Shown here: positions 1 to 8,284 of the stretch, piece after piece | How the letters are laid out: each line of letters starts with the position of its first letter | How positions within the stretch are numbered: the first letter of the stretch is position 1 | NCBI GenBank assembly: GCA_963532875.1 | Contig: CAUSLO010000008.1 | Location: 1 to 35,195, forward strand | Reading direction: 5' to 3' | Origin: CAUTUX01 sp963532875 | GTDB lineage: Bacteria > Bacillota > Clostridia > Christensenellales > CAG-917 | DNA: 35,195 nucleotides | Program-made: the position numbers and the translations under genes | Notes under the pieces: model-generated | What the model was told of the DNA's origin: nothing | Database searches by the model: none | The model's input: only the letters and a program-made list of their open reading frames with translations

Positions 1-31
1 AGATATATATAAATAATCAAAAGGTATATAA

Positions 32-1702
32 ATGAAAAAAAATAAAAGCAGTAATAAAAGTCATAATCATGGTGAGGTTAGAGTTTCAATACTAGGTGGT
101 GTTGGAGAAATAGGTAAAAACCTTACAGTAGTTGAACAAAATAACGAGATAATTTTAGTCGATCTAGGTAGAGGTTTCTTAGATAACGATGCATATGGAG
201 TAGAAGGGCAAATTCCAGACATTACATATATCAGAGAGAATATCAAAAAGGTTAAAGGTATCATTCTCACGCATGGACACGAAGATCATATTGGCGGAAT
301 TGAATACTATCTTAAAGAATTGAAAGTGCCGATATATGGGACACCATTAACGACAGGATTAGTAGAAATGAAATTGGCAAGACGTGGCGTGAAAGGGGAA
401 CTAATTAATGTGGTTGAGGGTGAAAAAATAAATATTGGGTCGTTTGAGGTTGAGTTTATAAAAGTAACCCATTCAATAGGCGGAGCATGTGCAATTAATA
501 TAAAGACTAATCAAGGCAACATTTTTTTCACTGGAGATTATAAATTAGACAACACACCAATAGACGGCAAAAGAACAAATATGGCACGCATAGCATCATT
601 GGCACAAGAAGGCATAAAGTTGATGCTTGGAGAGTCAACTAATGTCGAAAGATTTGGGTATTCTGTTTCTGAGAAAGTTGTTGGTGAAAGTTTAAAAAAT
701 GTATTTGCAAATAACAAAAACAAAAGAATCATAATTGCTACATTTGCTTCTTCTAATTATAGAATTCAGCAGATATTGAACGTTGCACAAGAGAATAAAA
801 GGAAAGTATTTCTTGCAGGAACAAGCATGAAAAAGATTGCAGAAATTGCCGGCAAGGTTGGAGAACTATTAATTCCAAAAGATATTCTAGTTACAAATAT
901 TAAAGGAATACCAGAAGAAAAATTGGTTGTATTAGCAACAGGATCTCAAGGGCAAGAGTTAAGTGCCTTGTCTAAAATGTCGCATTCTGCCTTTCCAGAT
1001 ATTGCAGTTGGAGGAAATGATGTAATAGTTTTAAGTTCCTCTCCAATACCTGGCAATGAGAAAGCAGTATACGGTTTAATTAATAGACTGTTTGAGTTAG
1101 GAGCAAATGTTATATATGAGGAATCAACAGACTTACACGTTTCAGGACATGCATACAGAGAAGAAATAAAAAGTATGATATCTTTAGTAAATCCTCAGTT
1201 TTTAATACCTATACATGGTGAATATAGACATTTACTAAAGCATAGAAATCTTGCAGTCGAGGTGGGAGTAAATCCCGATCATATTAAAATTCCACAACTT
1301 GGTGATCAATTTGTTTTAAATAATAATTCCTTAAAGTTACGAAACAAATTAGAAATCAAAGATGTTTATGTTGATGCAAAAGGCATAGTTGAAAATTCAG
1401 ATATTGTTGAAGAAAGGAAATTCTTAGCGGCATTTGGATTCATAACAGTTTTAATAAGAATGAACGTGGAAAACTTAGAATTAACTGCAGAGCCATTTGT
1501 ATTCTCAAAAGGATTTGATTTAACTGATAATTTAAAAGATATTATAATTAATACAGTTGCTAAGGCTATTGATAACTTAAAAAACAGTAATGAAAAAATT
1601 AATTCATCAAAAATAGTCGCTGAAGTAAAAAAATATTTAAAAAGAAAAATATATAAGGGTACTCAATTACCAGTTTTGATACCAATAGTTATAGAGGATT
1701 AA
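32..1702 (+). CDS. rnjA: Ribonuclease J
   Basis: RNase J is a metallo-beta-lactamase/beta-CASP nuclease with endonuclease and 5'-3' exonuclease activity, central to mRNA decay and rRNA maturation in Firmicutes. The protein is 556 aa, the usual length. The zinc-binding HGHEDH motif is at residues 81-86, followed by THS at 146-148 and GDYK at 168-171. The beta-CASP motifs HVSGHA (369-374) and IPIHGEYRH (392-400) are intact, so both metal sites look complete. A basic C-terminal domain follows. The ATG has an AAGG Shine-Dalgarno about 8 bases upstream. Its stop overlaps the next start by one base (TAATG), so it is probably translationally coupled to the glycosyltransferase. Only 31 bases precede it, so its promoter lies outside the window or cannot be judged. 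I see one RNase J here; a second paralogue elsewhere cannot be excluded. Confidence 0.95.
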   Translation: MKKNKSSNKSHNHGEVRVSILGGVGEIGKNLTVVEQNNEIILVDLGRGFLDNDAYGVEGQIPDITYIRENIKKVKGIILTHGHEDHIGGIEYYLKELKVPIYGTPLTTGLVEMKLARRGVKGELINVVEGEKINIGSFEVEFIKVTHSIGGACAINIKTNQGNIFFTGDYKLDNTPIDGKRTNMARIASLAQEGIKLMLGESTNVERFGYSVSEKVVGESLKNVFANNKNKRIIIATFASSNYRIQQILNVAQENKRKVFLAGTSMKKIAEIAGKVGELLIPKDILVTNIKGIPEEKLVVLATGSQGQELSALSKMSHSAFPDIAVGGNDVIVLSSSPIPGNEKAVYGLINRLFELGANVIYEESTDLHVSGHAYREEIKSMISLVNPQFLIPIHGEYRHLLKHRNLAVEVGVNPDHIKIPQLGDQFVLNNNSLKLRNKLEIKDVYVDAKGIVENSDIVEERKFLAAFGFITVLIRMNVENLELTAEPFVFSKGFDLTDNLKDIIINTVAKAIDNLKNSNEKINSSKIVAEVKKYLKRKIYKGTQLPVLIPIVIED

Positions 1703-2787
1703 TGGAATCTGAAAGCACAAAGAAAAATACGATAATTATACTGACATCATCGGACGAGCCTGTTGGAACATCTGAGTATTTACAGAACTTATTGAAAACA
1801 GATGATAATAGGGTATTCATAGTTAAAGATACTAGATACAATACGTCATCTGAGTTCTTTTTTATCAAGAATAAAATTAAACATAATAGATATTATTCTA
1901 AAGAAATCGCTTTTTTAGAAGGGAAAAAGTTTTTAAAATTTGTTAAACACACTACAGTTAAAAGAATTGCAAATATGATTTATAGATACGAGCCTCAATT
2001 GGTTATAACAGTAACCCCACTTGCTCATTATCTAGCCATTAAGGCGAAACAACATTACAAAAGCGATGTAAAAATTGTGAATTATATTTTTAGATTCGTT
2101 TTGGATGATAGGATTTATAATGATTTTACTACAGATAGTTTTGTAGTTGAAAATTCACAAATGCGAGAAAAACTTATATCACTAGGAGTCAAAAGTATAA
2201 ACATTGCAAATTTAGGTTTTCCATTTACTTTAAATAAATTATCTGAAGAAGAAGTTGAGGATATTAAAAGGAAGAAGGGAATTCCTGAGAGCAAAATGAT
2301 ATGTATTGACTTGAGAGATACAACTTCTCTAGAAGATATATTTAGCATGCTAATTGATCAGGGGAATAAATTCAATCTAGTCATACGTTCATATAATAAT
2401 AACTATTTAGATTACTTGTATAAAAAATTGGCAGGACTAAATATAAATGTCATATTTGCAAGCAATTCGGAAGAATTTGATAAATATTTAAGTTTTGCGG
2501 ATTTATTAATAACTGACTTTAATGTTGTAACAATATACAAAGCATTTTGCGTATCTGTTCCAATCATAGGTGTTTCCAGAGAACTTGACAGTTACAAGAA
2601 TTTAGAGAATCTTGCAGAACAAGGGCTAATATTGGCAACAAATGAAAATGTTAAAGTTATTTCATATTTATATGACATGTTTCAAACAGAGATAAGGGAA
2701 TCACTTATAAAGAAAAGTGATAATAAAATGAAATTTGTAGTGCCAGAAAATATTAAAAATTATTTATTGTCAGTGGGTGAGAAATGA
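1702..2787 (+). CDS. Diverged GT-B glycosyltransferase-like protein (MGDG-synthase/UgtP-like)
   Basis: This 361-aa protein has no signal peptide or membrane segment. Two parts recall the MGDG-synthase/UgtP glycosyltransferase family. One is an N-terminal segment in which 'EPQLVITVTPLAHYLA' sits where that family has its 'PDLIISTHP' strand. The other is a C-terminal segment, 'SFADLLITDFNVVTIYKAF', where the family has a donor-binding 'SDLLVTKPGGLT' stretch. The usual glycine pair of the donor loop is replaced (DFNVV), so catalysis or donor specificity may differ. In the family such enzymes add sugars to diacylglycerol or related lipids at the inner membrane face; applying that here is inference. 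The gene overlaps rnjA by 1 base and der by 4 bases (ATGA), so the three are very likely co-translated. An enzymatically inactive GT-B protein is the main alternative. Confidence 0.5.
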   Translation: MESESTKKNTIIILTSSDEPVGTSEYLQNLLKTDDNRVFIVKDTRYNTSSEFFFIKNKIKHNRYYSKEIAFLEGKKFLKFVKHTTVKRIANMIYRYEPQLVITVTPLAHYLAIKAKQHYKSDVKIVNYIFRFVLDDRIYNDFTTDSFVVENSQMREKLISLGVKSINIANLGFPFTLNKLSEEEVEDIKRKKGIPESKMICIDLRDTTSLEDIFSMLIDQGNKFNLVIRSYNNNYLDYLYKKLAGLNINVIFASNSEEFDKYLSFADLLITDFNVVTIYKAFCVSVPIIGVSRELDSYKNLENLAEQGLILATNENVKVISYLYDMFQTEIRESLIKKSDNKMKFVVPENIKNYLLSVGEK

Positions 2788-4094
2788 ACCCAACAGTAGT
2801 AATTGTTGGACGCCCAAACGTAGGGAAGTCTTCACTGTTTAATCGACTTGTTGGACATGACGTTTCAATAATTGAAGATACCCCAGGAGTTACAAGGGAT
2901 AGAGTTTATGCTGATTGCGAATGGTGTGGAAAAACTTTTACTTTAATTGACACAGGCGGTCTTGAATTAAAAAGTGAAGATACTATGTGGAAAAATATTA
3001 AAGAACAAGTAGAAATTGCTCTTCAAGTTGCACAATGCATTGTATATGTAGTTGATGGGAAAACTGGATTAACAACTGATGATGAATTTGTTGGATCATA
3101 TTTAAGAAAAAGTAACTTGCCAATCATACTTGCTGTTAATAAAATTGATAATCAAAGTAATGACAACAGTTATGAATTTTATAACCTAGGATTCGGAACA
3201 CCTATTGCAGTTTCTGCTTCACAATCTAAAGGACTTGGTGATTTATTAGATGCTATTATTGATAAAATCGAAACATCTCCAGAGACTGATTCAGAAGAAA
3301 GTTTGAAGATCGCTATAATTGGCAAACCAAATGCTGGGAAAAGTTCAATTGTTAATAGAATAATTAACGAAGATAAATTAATTGTTAGTGATATTGCAGG
3401 TACAACAAGAGATGCAATTGACACAAAGATCAAAATTAATAATAAAAATTACACAATAATTGATACAGCTGGAATGAGAAAGAAAAAACAAATTAATGAA
3501 AATATTGAAAAATATTCTGTTGCTCGTTCTTTGCTTGCAATCAAAAGAGCAGATGTAGTTTGCATAATTGTAGATGTGAACGAAGGGGTAAGCGACCAAG
3601 ATATTAAAATAATCGGGCATACATATAATGAAGGGAAACCATTTGCAGTAATTTTAAACAAGTGGGATCTTGTAAATAAAGATGATAAGTTGGCAGCTAA
3701 AATAGAAACCGAAATAGCAGAAAAAATTAAATTCATGTCAAAGGTTAAAACTGTCTTTACATCAGCTAAAACATCACAGAGAATAAACAAAATTATACCC
3801 CTCTGTGAAGAGATATACGAAAACTCAATTAGAAGAATTAAGACTGGGGTACTGAATGACGTCATATTTGAAAGTACAAGAATGAATGAACCACCAAAGA
3901 AAAATGGTAAAAAACTCAAAATTTATTTTACGACACAAGTAAGTATCCAGCCACCTACATTTGTAATTAAAGTAAATGATCCAGAGTTAGTGCATTTTAG
4001 TTATGAAAGATATTTGGAAAATGTGTTAAGAACAAACTTTAATTTTGAGGGGACGCCAATAAGAATTTATATAAGAAAAAACAAGGAAGAATAA
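2784..4094 (+). CDS. der: Ribosome-assembly GTPase Der (EngA)
   Basis: Der is a tandem GTPase needed for late 50S subunit assembly. The 436-aa length is typical. Domain 1 has the P-loop GRPNVGKSS at residues 9-17, DTGG at 56-59 and NKID at 119-122. Domain 2 has GKPNAGKSS at 180-188, DTAG at 227-230 and NKWD at 292-295. A C-terminal KH-like domain follows from about residue 350, including the usual PPKKNGKKLKIYF-type stretch. Both GTPase sites look intact. The ATG overlaps the upstream TGA (ATGA), typical of translational coupling. The next gene starts 56 bases downstream and has its own candidate promoter, so der may end this transcript, although I see no terminator. Confidence 0.97.
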   Translation: MNPTVVIVGRPNVGKSSLFNRLVGHDVSIIEDTPGVTRDRVYADCEWCGKTFTLIDTGGLELKSEDTMWKNIKEQVEIALQVAQCIVYVVDGKTGLTTDDEFVGSYLRKSNLPIILAVNKIDNQSNDNSYEFYNLGFGTPIAVSASQSKGLGDLLDAIIDKIETSPETDSEESLKIAIIGKPNAGKSSIVNRIINEDKLIVSDIAGTTRDAIDTKIKINNKNYTIIDTAGMRKKKQINENIEKYSVARSLLAIKRADVVCIIVDVNEGVSDQDIKIIGHTYNEGKPFAVILNKWDLVNKDDKLAAKIETEIAEKIKFMSKVKTVFTSAKTSQRINKIIPLCEEIYENSIRRIKTGVLNDVIFESTRMNEPPKKNGKKLKIYFTTQVSIQPPTFVIKVNDPELVHFSYERYLENVLRTNFNFEGTPIRIYIRKNKEE

Positions 4095-4104
4095 AATAGG
4101 CACA

Positions 4105-4133
4105 TTGACATTTATCAATCAGTTTAGTAGTGT
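4105..4133 (+). promoter_or_regulatory. Candidate promoter for the aminotransferase gene
   Basis: A consensus -35 (TTGACA, 4105-4110) is followed after 17 bases by a poor -10 (TAGTGT, 4128-4133) in the 56-base gap between der and the aminotransferase. The -10 matches at only three positions, so this may be a weak or chance match. Confidence 0.3.
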
Positions 4134-4150
4134 TTTTACAGTGAGGAAAG

Positions 4151-5422
4151 ATGGAATCAACAAAGTTATCAAAAGAACAATTAGAAAATAATTTATTAAA
4201 ACATAAGGAAGAACTTTCTAGTATTTCAAAGAATCTGAAGATTTTAGATATGACTAGAGGTCGCCCTTCATCAGAGCAATTAGATATTTCATTGCCAATG
4301 TTGGAAAGTTTGAAGATGATTCACTTTGATCAGGATGCGATTGACGCACGTAATTATGGCGAACCATTTGGGATAATGAAAGCACGTGAATATTTTGCAG
4401 AGATTCTAGATGTAAAAAGTGAAGAAGTAATCGTTCAAGATAGTAGTAGCCTTGAAATAATGTATGATCTAATTCAGAACGCAATGCAATTTGGAATAAT
4501 GGGCGAAAAGCCATGGAACAAATTAGATAAGGTTAAATTTATTTGCCCAGCACCAGGATATGATAGACATTTTGCAATATGCGAACATTTTGGAATTGAA
4601 ATGGTAACAGTACCATATTTAGATGATGGCCCAGATGTTTCAATCATTGAAGATTTATTGAAAGGCAATGACAACTTTAAAGGAATGTGGTGTGTACCTA
4701 AATATTCAAATCCAACAGGTGTTACATATAGCGATGAGGTTGTAGAAAAAATTGCAAGTTTAAAGTTGCCAAAGGACTTCAGAATATTTTGGGACAATGC
4801 ATATGTAATACATGATTTGTATGACGAAGGGGAACAAGTTAAAAGCATTATCAAAGCAGTAAGAAATACAGAAAATAGAGATAAAGTATATGAATTTACC
4901 TCAACTTCAAAAATCACTTTCCCAGGTTCGGGTATTGCTGCACTAGCAACATCAGTTGCAAATCTTGAGGATTTAAAGAAGCACTTGTCAATTAGGAAAA
5001 TTTCTCCAAATAAAGTAAATCAATTAATGCATATCCATTTCTTAAAGAATAAGGCTAATACAGAAAAAATTCTAAAAGAACATGCTAAGTATTTAGCCCC
5101 AAAATTCAAGTTAGTAATCAATAAGTTGCAGTCAGAATTTTCTACATCAAAAAATATTTCATTTAGTAATCCTAAGGGAGGATATTTTATTTCTTTGAAT
5201 GTTCCTCATTGTGCTAAGAGGATAGTAGAGATATGTAGTGAGCACAAAGTTAAATTAACAAATGCAGGAGCAACATATCCATATGGAAATGACGACATAG
5301 ATGCAAATATAAGAATTGCACCATCTGTGCCATCATTAGAAGAACTTGATAAAGCAATGAGTGTATTAGTTTTGGCAATTAAATGTGCGATAATAGAAAG
5401 AGAAATACAGAAATTAAATTAG
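4151..5422 (+). CDS. PLP-dependent fold type I aminotransferase (MocR-like aminotransferase family)
   Basis: This is a 423-aa pyridoxal-phosphate aminotransferase, likely of the 'Aminotran_MocR' branch that lacks the DNA-binding domain of true MocR regulators. The PLP lysine is K254 in TSTSKITFPGSG. The cofactor-contacting segment is YSNPTGVT at 185-192, followed by WDNAY at 214-218 with the ring-binding aspartate. R388 in NIRIAPS is the expected substrate carboxylate-binding arginine. All key residues are present. Members are often annotated as aspartate or alanine transaminases, but the substrate cannot be assigned from sequence. The ATG has a strong GAGGAAAG Shine-Dalgarno. It is followed 12 bases later by the ACT-domain gene, so the two are probably co-transcribed. 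Confidence 0.85.
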   Translation: MESTKLSKEQLENNLLKHKEELSSISKNLKILDMTRGRPSSEQLDISLPMLESLKMIHFDQDAIDARNYGEPFGIMKAREYFAEILDVKSEEVIVQDSSSLEIMYDLIQNAMQFGIMGEKPWNKLDKVKFICPAPGYDRHFAICEHFGIEMVTVPYLDDGPDVSIIEDLLKGNDNFKGMWCVPKYSNPTGVTYSDEVVEKIASLKLPKDFRIFWDNAYVIHDLYDEGEQVKSIIKAVRNTENRDKVYEFTSTSKITFPGSGIAALATSVANLEDLKKHLSIRKISPNKVNQLMHIHFLKNKANTEKILKEHAKYLAPKFKLVINKLQSEFSTSKNISFSNPKGGYFISLNVPHCAKRIVEICSEHKVKLTNAGATYPYGNDDIDANIRIAPSVPSLEELDKAMSVLVLAIKCAIIEREIQKLN

Positions 5423-5434
5423 TGGAAGTAATAA

Positions 5435-5701
5435 ATGAAAGGAATAATATCAGTAATAGGTAAAGATAAGACAGGGATAATTGCCAAAGTGGCAACCGCT
5501 TTATATGATTTGAAAATAAATATTGAAGATATTTCGCAGACAATAATGCAAGATAATTTTTTTACGATGGTTATGGTAGTAGACATAACAAACAAGGATA
5601 TAATAGTAGTAGATGACAAGTTGCAAGAAATCGCCAAAGAAATGAGAGTCGATATTGCAATTAGGAACGAAGATATATTTAACAAAATGCATAGGATTTA
5701 A
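5435..5701 (+). CDS. ACT domain-containing protein (UPF0237 family)
   Basis: This 88-aa protein is a single ACT domain, from residue 2 to about 75, with the typical opening 'ISVIGKDKTGIIAKVATAL'. ACT domains bind small ligands, commonly amino acids, and regulate partner proteins. It is preceded by a GGAAG Shine-Dalgarno. The following UPF0210 gene starts one base after its stop. This UPF0237-UPF0210 pairing recurs in Firmicutes and suggests a shared function, with the ACT protein perhaps sensing a ligand for its partner. Family assignment is confident; the biological role is not known to me. Confidence 0.9.
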   Translation: MKGIISVIGKDKTGIIAKVATALYDLKINIEDISQTIMQDNFFTMVMVVDITNKDIIVVDDKLQEIAKEMRVDIAIRNEDIFNKMHRI

Positions 5702-5702
5702 A

Positions 5703-7049
5703 ATGTTACAAAACAAAGAAATAGTTCAGACTATTCAAATGATAAAAGAGCAGAATTTAGATATTCGTACTATAACTATGCATTTGAGTCTTCTTGATTG
5801 TATTAGTGATGATAAGAAAAAAACTGTTCAGAATGTATATAACAAGATAGTTGCAAAAGGTTCAAAACTATGTGAAGTTGCAAATGAAATTTCTCGCAAG
5901 TATGGTATACCAATTGTTAATAAAAGAATTAGTGTTACTCCAATAAGTTTAATTGGAGCATCTTCAAATTCATTTGTAGAAATTGCAGTTGCGATGGATA
6001 AGGCTGCTAATGAAATTGGAGTTGATTTCATTGGCGGTTATTCAGCACTGGTTCAAAAAGGAATTACTGAATATGAAAAAAAATTTATTAATTCTATTCC
6101 AAAAGCATTAGCCAAAACATCGAAAGTATGTGCTAGTGTTAATGTTGCATCAACAAAAGCAGGAATAAATATGACTGTTGTTGAGATGATGGGACGGATT
6201 ATAAAAGAAACAGCAGAACTAACTAAAGAGGAGAATAGTATTGGCTGTGCAAAATTAGTAATATTTGCAAACGCAGTAGAGGACAACCCATTTATGGCAG
6301 GATCATTCAATGGAGTGTCTGAAGGCGATTGCGTTATTAATGTCGGAATATCAGGGCCAGGAACAATTAAGGCAGCACTTAAAGATAATGAAAGTGCTTC
6401 TTTTGACGAAATATCTGAAATAATAAGAAAAACTGCTTTTAAGATTACAAGAATGGGTGAGTTGGTTGGAAGAGAAGCCGCCCAGAAATTGAAAGCAGAA
6501 TTTGGAATTGTAGACTTATCATTAGCCCCAACTGCAAACGAAAATGACAGCGTAGCAGAAGTACTTGAATCAATGGGGATTTCAACTGTTGGATTTCATG
6601 GCACGACAGCAGCATTGGCAATGCTAAATGATGCTATTAAAAAAGGCGGAATGATGGCTAGTTCACATGTTGGGGGCTTGTCGGGAGCATTCATTCCAGT
6701 TAGTGAAGATTTAGGTATGATAAAAGCAGTAAAGAGCGGAGTACTTACAATTGATAAACTAGAAGCAATGACATCAGTATGTAGTGTTGGCTTAGACATG
6801 ATTGCTATAAATGGAGATACATCGGCAAGTACAATTTCAGCCTTAATTGCAGATGAAGCAGCTATTGGAATGATTAATGGAAAAACCACTGCTGTTAGAG
6901 TAATTCCGGTATATGGAAATAAAAAGGAAGTTAATTTTGGTGGGCTATTAGGATTTGCTCCTGTTATAGATTTAAAAGTAGGAAATGCCGACATTTTTGT
7001 GAGTAGAAAAGGGCGAATTCCAGCACCATTGCACTCATATAAAAATTGA
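5703..7049 (+). CDS. UPF0210 / DUF711 family protein (PFL family)
   Basis: The 448-aa protein belongs to the UPF0210 (DUF711, 'PFL family') group, a cytosolic family related in fold to glycyl-radical enzymes but without an established reaction that I can cite. It is glycine- and alanine-rich, with segments such as 'NVGISGPGTIKAAL' and 'GFHGTTAALAML'. I chose the ATG at 5703 over an in-frame TTG at 5655: it starts right after the ACT gene, has an AGGA Shine-Dalgarno 6 bases upstream and gives the usual family length; the TTG would overlap the ACT gene by 47 bases. It almost certainly works with the ACT protein just upstream. The next gene starts 7 bases after its stop. Confidence 0.9.
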   Translation: MLQNKEIVQTIQMIKEQNLDIRTITMHLSLLDCISDDKKKTVQNVYNKIVAKGSKLCEVANEISRKYGIPIVNKRISVTPISLIGASSNSFVEIAVAMDKAANEIGVDFIGGYSALVQKGITEYEKKFINSIPKALAKTSKVCASVNVASTKAGINMTVVEMMGRIIKETAELTKEENSIGCAKLVIFANAVEDNPFMAGSFNGVSEGDCVINVGISGPGTIKAALKDNESASFDEISEIIRKTAFKITRMGELVGREAAQKLKAEFGIVDLSLAPTANENDSVAEVLESMGISTVGFHGTTAALAMLNDAIKKGGMMASSHVGGLSGAFIPVSEDLGMIKAVKSGVLTIDKLEAMTSVCSVGLDMIAINGDTSASTISALIADEAAIGMINGKTTAVRVIPVYGNKKEVNFGGLLGFAPVIDLKVGNADIFVSRKGRIPAPLHSYKN

Positions 7050-7056
7050 GGAAGTT

Positions 7057-7521
7057 ATGTTAAATGTCAGGAAAGGTTATGGCCTATCATTAGCGATAAT
7101 AATACTAAAGGTTCTTGCAGTTGCTGTTCCAGTTTTAGGAGTTATTATTGCTTCAATATTAAGGCTCAAAGGTATAAATACAAACAGTTTAGATTTTATT
7201 CTAAATAGAATTAAACCGATATTCACTTCAATGTCATCTGTTCCAGTTATAGGAGTAGTTGCTGCTTTCTTTGCACGATCGTCACTTTTTTTTGCAATCG
7301 CATTAATCACAATTAGTATTGGTCTATTATTACATTTCATATCATTAATTTTATATTTTATAGTTATGTATCATCATGGTTTGATTCCTGATAAAAATAG
7401 CATTACAACAGCATTACTTGTTATAGGTATTTTTTTACAATTAATAAGTTTTATTGCATCAATATTTACCTTTAAGGAATTTAGTTTCTTAAGGAAGATC
7501 GACGAAGGAGATGAGATATAA
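7057..7521 (+). CDS. Small integral membrane protein, unknown function
   Basis: I do not recognise this 154-aa protein. Three to four hydrophobic segments are visible at about residues 10-37, 58-78, 76-103 and 117-138, with short polar connections. The C-terminus is charged (RKIDEGDEI) and probably cytosolic. The ATG has a GAGGA Shine-Dalgarno that overlaps the stop of the UPF0210 gene. Its 3' end contains an AAGGAG sequence that seems to serve the following membrane gene. No enzymatic or transport motif is evident. Position suggests it belongs to the same transcript as the aminotransferase/ACT/UPF0210 genes. Confidence 0.75.
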   Translation: MLNVRKGYGLSLAIIILKVLAVAVPVLGVIIASILRLKGINTNSLDFILNRIKPIFTSMSSVPVIGVVAAFFARSSLFFAIALITISIGLLLHFISLILYFIVMYHHGLIPDKNSITTALLVIGIFLQLISFIASIFTFKEFSFLRKIDEGDEI

Positions 7522-7979
7522 AGCTTGAGGCTGTATCAATCAAATCAAAAAGATACGAATACGCAAAGTTATTATTAATTTTAAGCATAACCTCTTTAAA
7601 TTTACAAATACTAACTGTGATAACATCAATCGGAATTGCAATTAATAAATTAACTAATGCATCTCAATCAATTGTTGGATTTGTATTTCTTGGCATATTT
7701 GCAATAATAGGATTTATGTTATTTATTGTGACACTAGTGGTTAAAATTATTTTAACTGTTGAGTATATTTCTAATAAAGAACATCCTAAAAAAGAAAACT
7801 TTACATTTTTAGTATTGTCTTACTTTTTTGAGATTTTTTCAGTTTTAATTGCTCTGCTAATCTTAGATGAAGAAAAGAATAGCAAATTTACTGTAAGTGC
7901 GGATACTATTCATTCAATAAATAACAGAATAAAAAAAGAAAAAGAAAGTATAGTTAGAAATTCAGAAAAAGAAGACTAA
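7518..7979 (+). CDS. Small membrane protein with non-standard or disrupted start, unknown function
   Basis: The reading frame encodes about 153 aa with hydrophobic segments near residues 18-42, 48-74 and 94-113 and a basic/acidic tail. It is open from just after a TGA at 7512, but the first ATG/GTG/TTG in frame is GTG 7617, which would cut into the first membrane segment and has no Shine-Dalgarno. The best-supported start is ATA at 7518. It lies 7 bases after AAGGAG (7505-7510) and overlaps the previous stop as ATAA, exactly where an ATGA junction would be expected. The alternative is ATG 7511 followed by a one-base frameshift. Either the gene uses AUA initiation, or a G-to-A change or indel has damaged it. 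It is similar in length to its upstream neighbour, but I see no clear homology. Confidence 0.5.
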   Translation: MKLEAVSIKSKRYEYAKLLLILSITSLNLQILTVITSIGIAINKLTNASQSIVGFVFLGIFAIIGFMLFIVTLVVKIILTVEYISNKEHPKKENFTFLVLSYFFEIFSVLIALLILDEEKNSKFTVSADTIHSINNRIKKEKESIVRNSEKED

Positions 7980-8015
7980 TAATTATAAATAGGTTTACTT
8001 AGATTATAAAAATAT

Positions 8016-8098
8016 TGGTGCGGACTAAGGGACTTGAACCCATATGGTTTCCCGCTAGATTCTAAGTCTAGTGCGTCTGCCAATTCCGCCAAGTCCGC
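8016..8098 (-). tRNA. tRNA-Leu (anticodon UAG)
   Basis: On the minus strand an 83-nt tRNA folds with a 7-bp acceptor stem (GCGGACT at 8098-8092 with AGTCCGC), a D arm containing GGCGGAATTGGCAGACGC, an anticodon stem CTAGA/TCTAG with loop CTTAGAA (anticodon TAG), a long class II variable arm and the T-loop GTTCAAGTC. CCA is encoded (8018-8016). The long variable arm and A73 discriminator agree with leucine. It reads CUA and probably other CUN codons. Confidence 0.97.
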
Positions 8099-8107
8099 AA
8101 TAGTTAA

Positions 8108-8136
8108 ATTATACAAGCATTTTAAATGTAAATCAA
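8108..8136 (-). promoter_or_regulatory. Promoter of tRNA-Leu
   Basis: On the minus strand, TTGATT (8136-8131), a 17-base spacer and a perfect TATAAT (8113-8108) preceded by TG (extended -10) place the transcription start about 3 bases before the mature tRNA 5' end. The match and distance are both good. Confidence 0.75.
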
Positions 8137-8165
8137 CAAAATTAATAGGTGTATATGATTAAAAA

Positions 8166-8216
8166 TTTAGCGGATTAGAATATCTATTTTTTAAATTTAT
8201 ATTTAATATGCTAATT
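8166..8216. repeat. Intergenic repeat, copy 1 (TTTAGCGGATTAGAA core)
   Basis: The 15-base core TTTAGCGGATTAGAA (8166-8180) is identical to 30021-30035. It is followed about 30 bases later by GCTAATT (8210-8216), as in the second copy. TTAGC and GCTAA can pair. The stretch ATATCTATTTTTTAA (8180-8194) also recurs in the second copy, but inverted and on the other side of the core. It lies just upstream of the ileS promoter. The nature of the element is unknown. Confidence 0.5.
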
Positions 8217-8223
8217 GATTGTT

Positions 8224-8251
8224 TTGTCAAAAATATATTTGATAATATAAT
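8224..8251 (+). promoter_or_regulatory. Promoter of the ileS transcript
   Basis: TTGTCA (8224-8229), a 16-base spacer and a perfect TATAAT (8246-8251) predict a start near 8258 and a leader of about 27 bases. That is too short for a T-box riboswitch, and no T-box sequence is present. Confidence 0.7.
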
Positions 8252-8284
8252 AATAAATATTATTTTTAGGAATGAGAAGAAAAA

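Noticed and set aside
5655..5702. TTG start for the UPF0210 gene
   Set aside because: It overlaps the ACT gene by 47 bases and lacks a good ribosome-binding site; ATG 5703 has AGGA and gives the family length.
8100..8284. T-box riboswitch upstream of ileS
   Set aside because: The predicted leader is only about 27 bases and neither a T-box sequence nor a terminator/antiterminator pair is present.
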